Below are positions 59,865-61,391 of a stretch of DNA of 61,391 nucleotides, one piece after another. This DNA is from CAZNQW01 sp964575225 (GTDB taxonomy: Bacteria > Chloroflexota > Anaerolineae > JAAYZQ01). Below the pieces are notes generated by a model. That model worked only from the letters and a program-made list of their open reading frames with translations. It was not told where the DNA came from and ran no database searches. Location of the stretch: NCBI GenBank assembly GCA_964575225.1, contig CAZNQW010000001.1:1-61391 (forward strand), given 5' to 3'. The first letter of the stretch is position 1. Each line of letters opens with the position of its first letter. The translations under genes and the position numbers were made by a program.

Positions 59865-60821
59865 TTACCCACCTTGTGCCACGGCGGGGTGTGGTTCCTC
59901 TTCTCTCCGTGCCAAGCCCAGGCGCACAAAAAGCCAGGGACAGGCAAAAGCCACGACCCATCCCAATGATCCATAGCGCACTAGGCGCGCCATCGTCTCC
60001 CAGCCGTAGGGCATTTCCTCCGGTATCAGGAGCTTGGGCAGGGCATAGACCGCGGCGACCAGGATCAAGCCGACCCCGAACCGGAACGCCCGGCGCCCCA
60101 AACTGCCATCTGTGCAAAAACGCACTCGAGCCCGCTCCATAATCACGCCGACCCCCAGGCCGAGAAGGGTGCTCATCGGAACGACGGCCCCTTCAGCCGG
60201 ATACCGCCCCGCTGCATCGGCTGGATGGAGAAAGACCAGCAGCAGGGGCACCCCCACCGCCAGAGCCCCTTGGAGGAGTGTGGATTGAGCAGCGATCCAG
60301 CGGATGGCGCCGGGCTCGGCCCATACCCAAACGACGAGAAGGACCAGGCCTATGAGCCACCCCCCGATGACGTCCTGAGGAAAGTGAACCCCCAAGACAA
60401 TGCGCGACAAGCTGATGCCCACGATGGCGATGAGGGCCACGGCCCACAAGAGGCGATTCCGAAAGCGTACGGCCAGATATCCCCAGTTGGCAATGGCGTT
60501 CTGCGAGTGACCGCTGGGGAACGAGGGCGAAGTTTCGGGTAGCGGGATCTGGATGCGCGGATCGGCCGGGCGAGGTATGGTAAAGAGGTGTTTGACCAGA
60601 CCGTTGAGCCAGGCCGAGGATAGGGCGATGATGCCCAACCGGATGCCGATGCTGCGATCGATGCACCAATAGACAAGGGGAAGCAGGAACAAGTAGAATT
60701 CCTCGTAGCCCAAGAAGGTAAAGAACTTGAAAATCGAGTCCAACGTCTCGTTGCTCAGGGATTGAACCCAGACAATCGCCTCCGTCCCCCACGGGATCAG
60801 CGAATGCAACCACTGTTCCAT
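59865..60821 (-). CDS. PAP2-family membrane phosphatase
   Basis: A 318-residue membrane protein with about eight helices. The three PAP2 motifs are present: KHLFTIPRP (77-85), PSGHSQ (102-107) and SRIVLGVHFPQD (139-150). Such enzymes dephosphorylate lipid phosphates such as undecaprenyl pyrophosphate or phosphatidate at the membrane surface. The C-terminal third (about 180-318) is an extra hydrophobic region beyond the core. AAGGAGG precedes the ATG. It converges with the transporter-HAD gene. Confidence 0.9.
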   Translation of the reverse strand: MEQWLHSLIPWGTEAIVWVQSLSNETLDSIFKFFTFLGYEEFYLFLLPLVYWCIDRSIGIRLGIIALSSAWLNGLVKHLFTIPRPADPRIQIPLPETSPSFPSGHSQNAIANWGYLAVRFRNRLLWAVALIAIVGISLSRIVLGVHFPQDVIGGWLIGLVLLVVWVWAEPGAIRWIAAQSTLLQGALAVGVPLLLVFLHPADAAGRYPAEGAVVPMSTLLGLGVGVIMERARVRFCTDGSLGRRAFRFGVGLILVAAVYALPKLLIPEEMPYGWETMARLVRYGSLGWVVAFACPWLFVRLGLARREEEPHPAVAQGG

Positions 60822-61154
60822 GATACCTCCTTGTCCTGTCCAAGATACGATCGCTCGGGGCCTATTGACCGGGCGTCGCCGCGCCGCTTCTGGGTCACAA
60901 ATCGGGCTTTGACAACCAGTCTACCTGAAGAATTCCTCGCTGTCAACCGGATGCTGGCAAGTAACCAGGGCGCGGCAGGCCGCATCCCTACCGTCTACAG
61001 AAAGGGAGTTCTCTTGTGCACCGGCACGACGTCCGACCGTGGCGTGGTCCCCGCAGAGGGAAGCAGGGAATGGGGGAAAAACCGGAGGGATCAAGAGAGC
61101 CAAGGGTGGCCCCGAACCCTTGGCTCTCAATCAAAAAGGAGGAGAAGAGATTTT
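60822..61154. other. Intergenic region with no recognised gene
   Basis: About 330 bases. Only a 13-bp perfect hairpin, GAGAGCCAAGGGT/ACCCTTGGCTCTC (61095-61107, 61116-61128), stands out; on the minus strand it follows the possible small ORF and could be its terminator, though the T-tract is poor. Confidence 0.5.
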
Positions 61155-61274
61155 TTATTGTGCATGGCCCATGATGTCCTCATCACGTGTGGGTTCTATT
61201 CGATCATAGTCCCTGGCTTGAGGTTGCTCGCCCGCCATGGGCCATGCGATTTCATTGACTGGATTGTACCACAT
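61155..61274 (-). CDS. Possible 39-residue protein
   Basis: A short minus-strand frame opening MWYNPVNEIAWPMAGEQ and ending DEDIMGHAQ, with a hairpin shortly downstream. An in-frame stop lies about ten codons upstream, so it is not the tail of a longer gene unless a frameshift is present. GGCGGA before the ATG is a poor ribosome-binding site. No homology is recognised; the call is weak. Confidence 0.25.
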   Translation of the reverse strand: MWYNPVNEIAWPMAGEQPQARDYDRIEPTRDEDIMGHAQ

Positions 61275-61341
61275 TCCGCCAGGCTCTGCTGGATGGAAGC
61301 TACACGACTACCCTACGCTTGCTTGTCGCCGTTCTGACAAA

Positions 61342-61391
61342 AGATCGGAAGAGCGTCGTGTAGGGAAAGAGTGTAGGATAGGGTGGAGATC
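61342..61391. other. Illumina adapter sequence at the contig end
   Basis: From 61342 the sequence begins AGATCGGAAGAGC and continues GTCGTGTAGGGAAAGAGTGTA, the TruSeq adapter; the last 16 bases look like its error-rich continuation. It is not genomic. Confidence 0.97.

Overview
The window reads as a metagenome-derived contig from a GC-rich bacterium, most likely a member of the Chloroflexota (Anaerolineae-like). This assignment is an inference. It rests on lipoproteins with long Thr/Pro linkers, a glycosyltransferase-39 protein carrying C-terminal beta-sandwich repeats, a LipM-type octanoyltransferase, degenerate-site heterodimeric ABC exporters, Bacillus-like sigma-A promoters (TTGACA / TATAAT) and scattered archaeal-type cofactor genes. 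Two assembly marks are visible: a 100-base run of N at 48443-48542 and Illumina adapter sequence at the right end (from 61342). Genes are densely packed, often with ATGA overlaps.

Layout. 1-3.5 kb: a STAS-domain protein translationally coupled to a phytoene-desaturase-like FAD oxidoreductase, then a membrane protein on the other strand. 3.5-6.7 kb (minus): glycogen synthase and glucose-6-phosphate isomerase. 6.7-17.4 kb (minus): the most interesting block, an archaeal-like pterin cluster. It encodes beta-RFA-P synthase, DUF447 and DUF1464 proteins, a dihydropteroate-synthase-like protein, a dihydromethanopterin-reductase-type flavoprotein, a 6-pyruvoyl-tetrahydropterin-synthase homologue with a CExxHGH motif, and a fused HPPK-MptA protein. 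Upstream of these lie an SDR enzyme, a small zinc-binding protein, an aquaporin and a DUF2193-like protein otherwise known to me from methanogens. The DUF2193 gene has a strong promoter and a leader of about 290 nt with terminator/antiterminator-like pairing. Read as a pathway, the cluster would make the pterin half of a tetrahydromethanopterin-like C1 carrier by a hybrid folate/methanopterin route.

17.8-18.3 kb: a four-tRNA operon (Phe-Gly-Cys-Leu). 18.3-23.2 kb: adenosine deaminase, and divergently a radical SAM protein (possibly LipS2-type lipoyl synthase), proC, a lipoprotein, a LipM-like octanoyltransferase and a DUF503 protein. 23-31 kb (minus): a PEP/pyruvate-binding protein, tRNA-Glu, a pentapeptide-repeat protein, the GT39 protein, a methyltransferase and a HAD phosphatase. 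31-37 kb: a PLP enzyme, and divergently a TetR regulator with two ABC exporter half-transporters. 37-43.5 kb (plus): dnaX-ybaB-recR-HDAC, then dcd-cupin-uracil-DNA glycosylase. 43.5-46.8 kb (minus): a large CHAT (caspase-like) protein with CBS-like repeats.

47-61 kb: a methyltransferase, a lipoprotein glutamine amidotransferase broken by the N gap, a CapA-family protein with a beta-propeller, a two-component pair with a RegB-like quinone-type loop, a DUF4139 protein, rpsO-pnp, signal peptidase I, an AI-2E-transporter/HAD fusion and, on the minus strand, a PAP2 phosphatase. The last ~500 bases hold little beyond a hairpin, a possible 39-residue ORF and the adapter.
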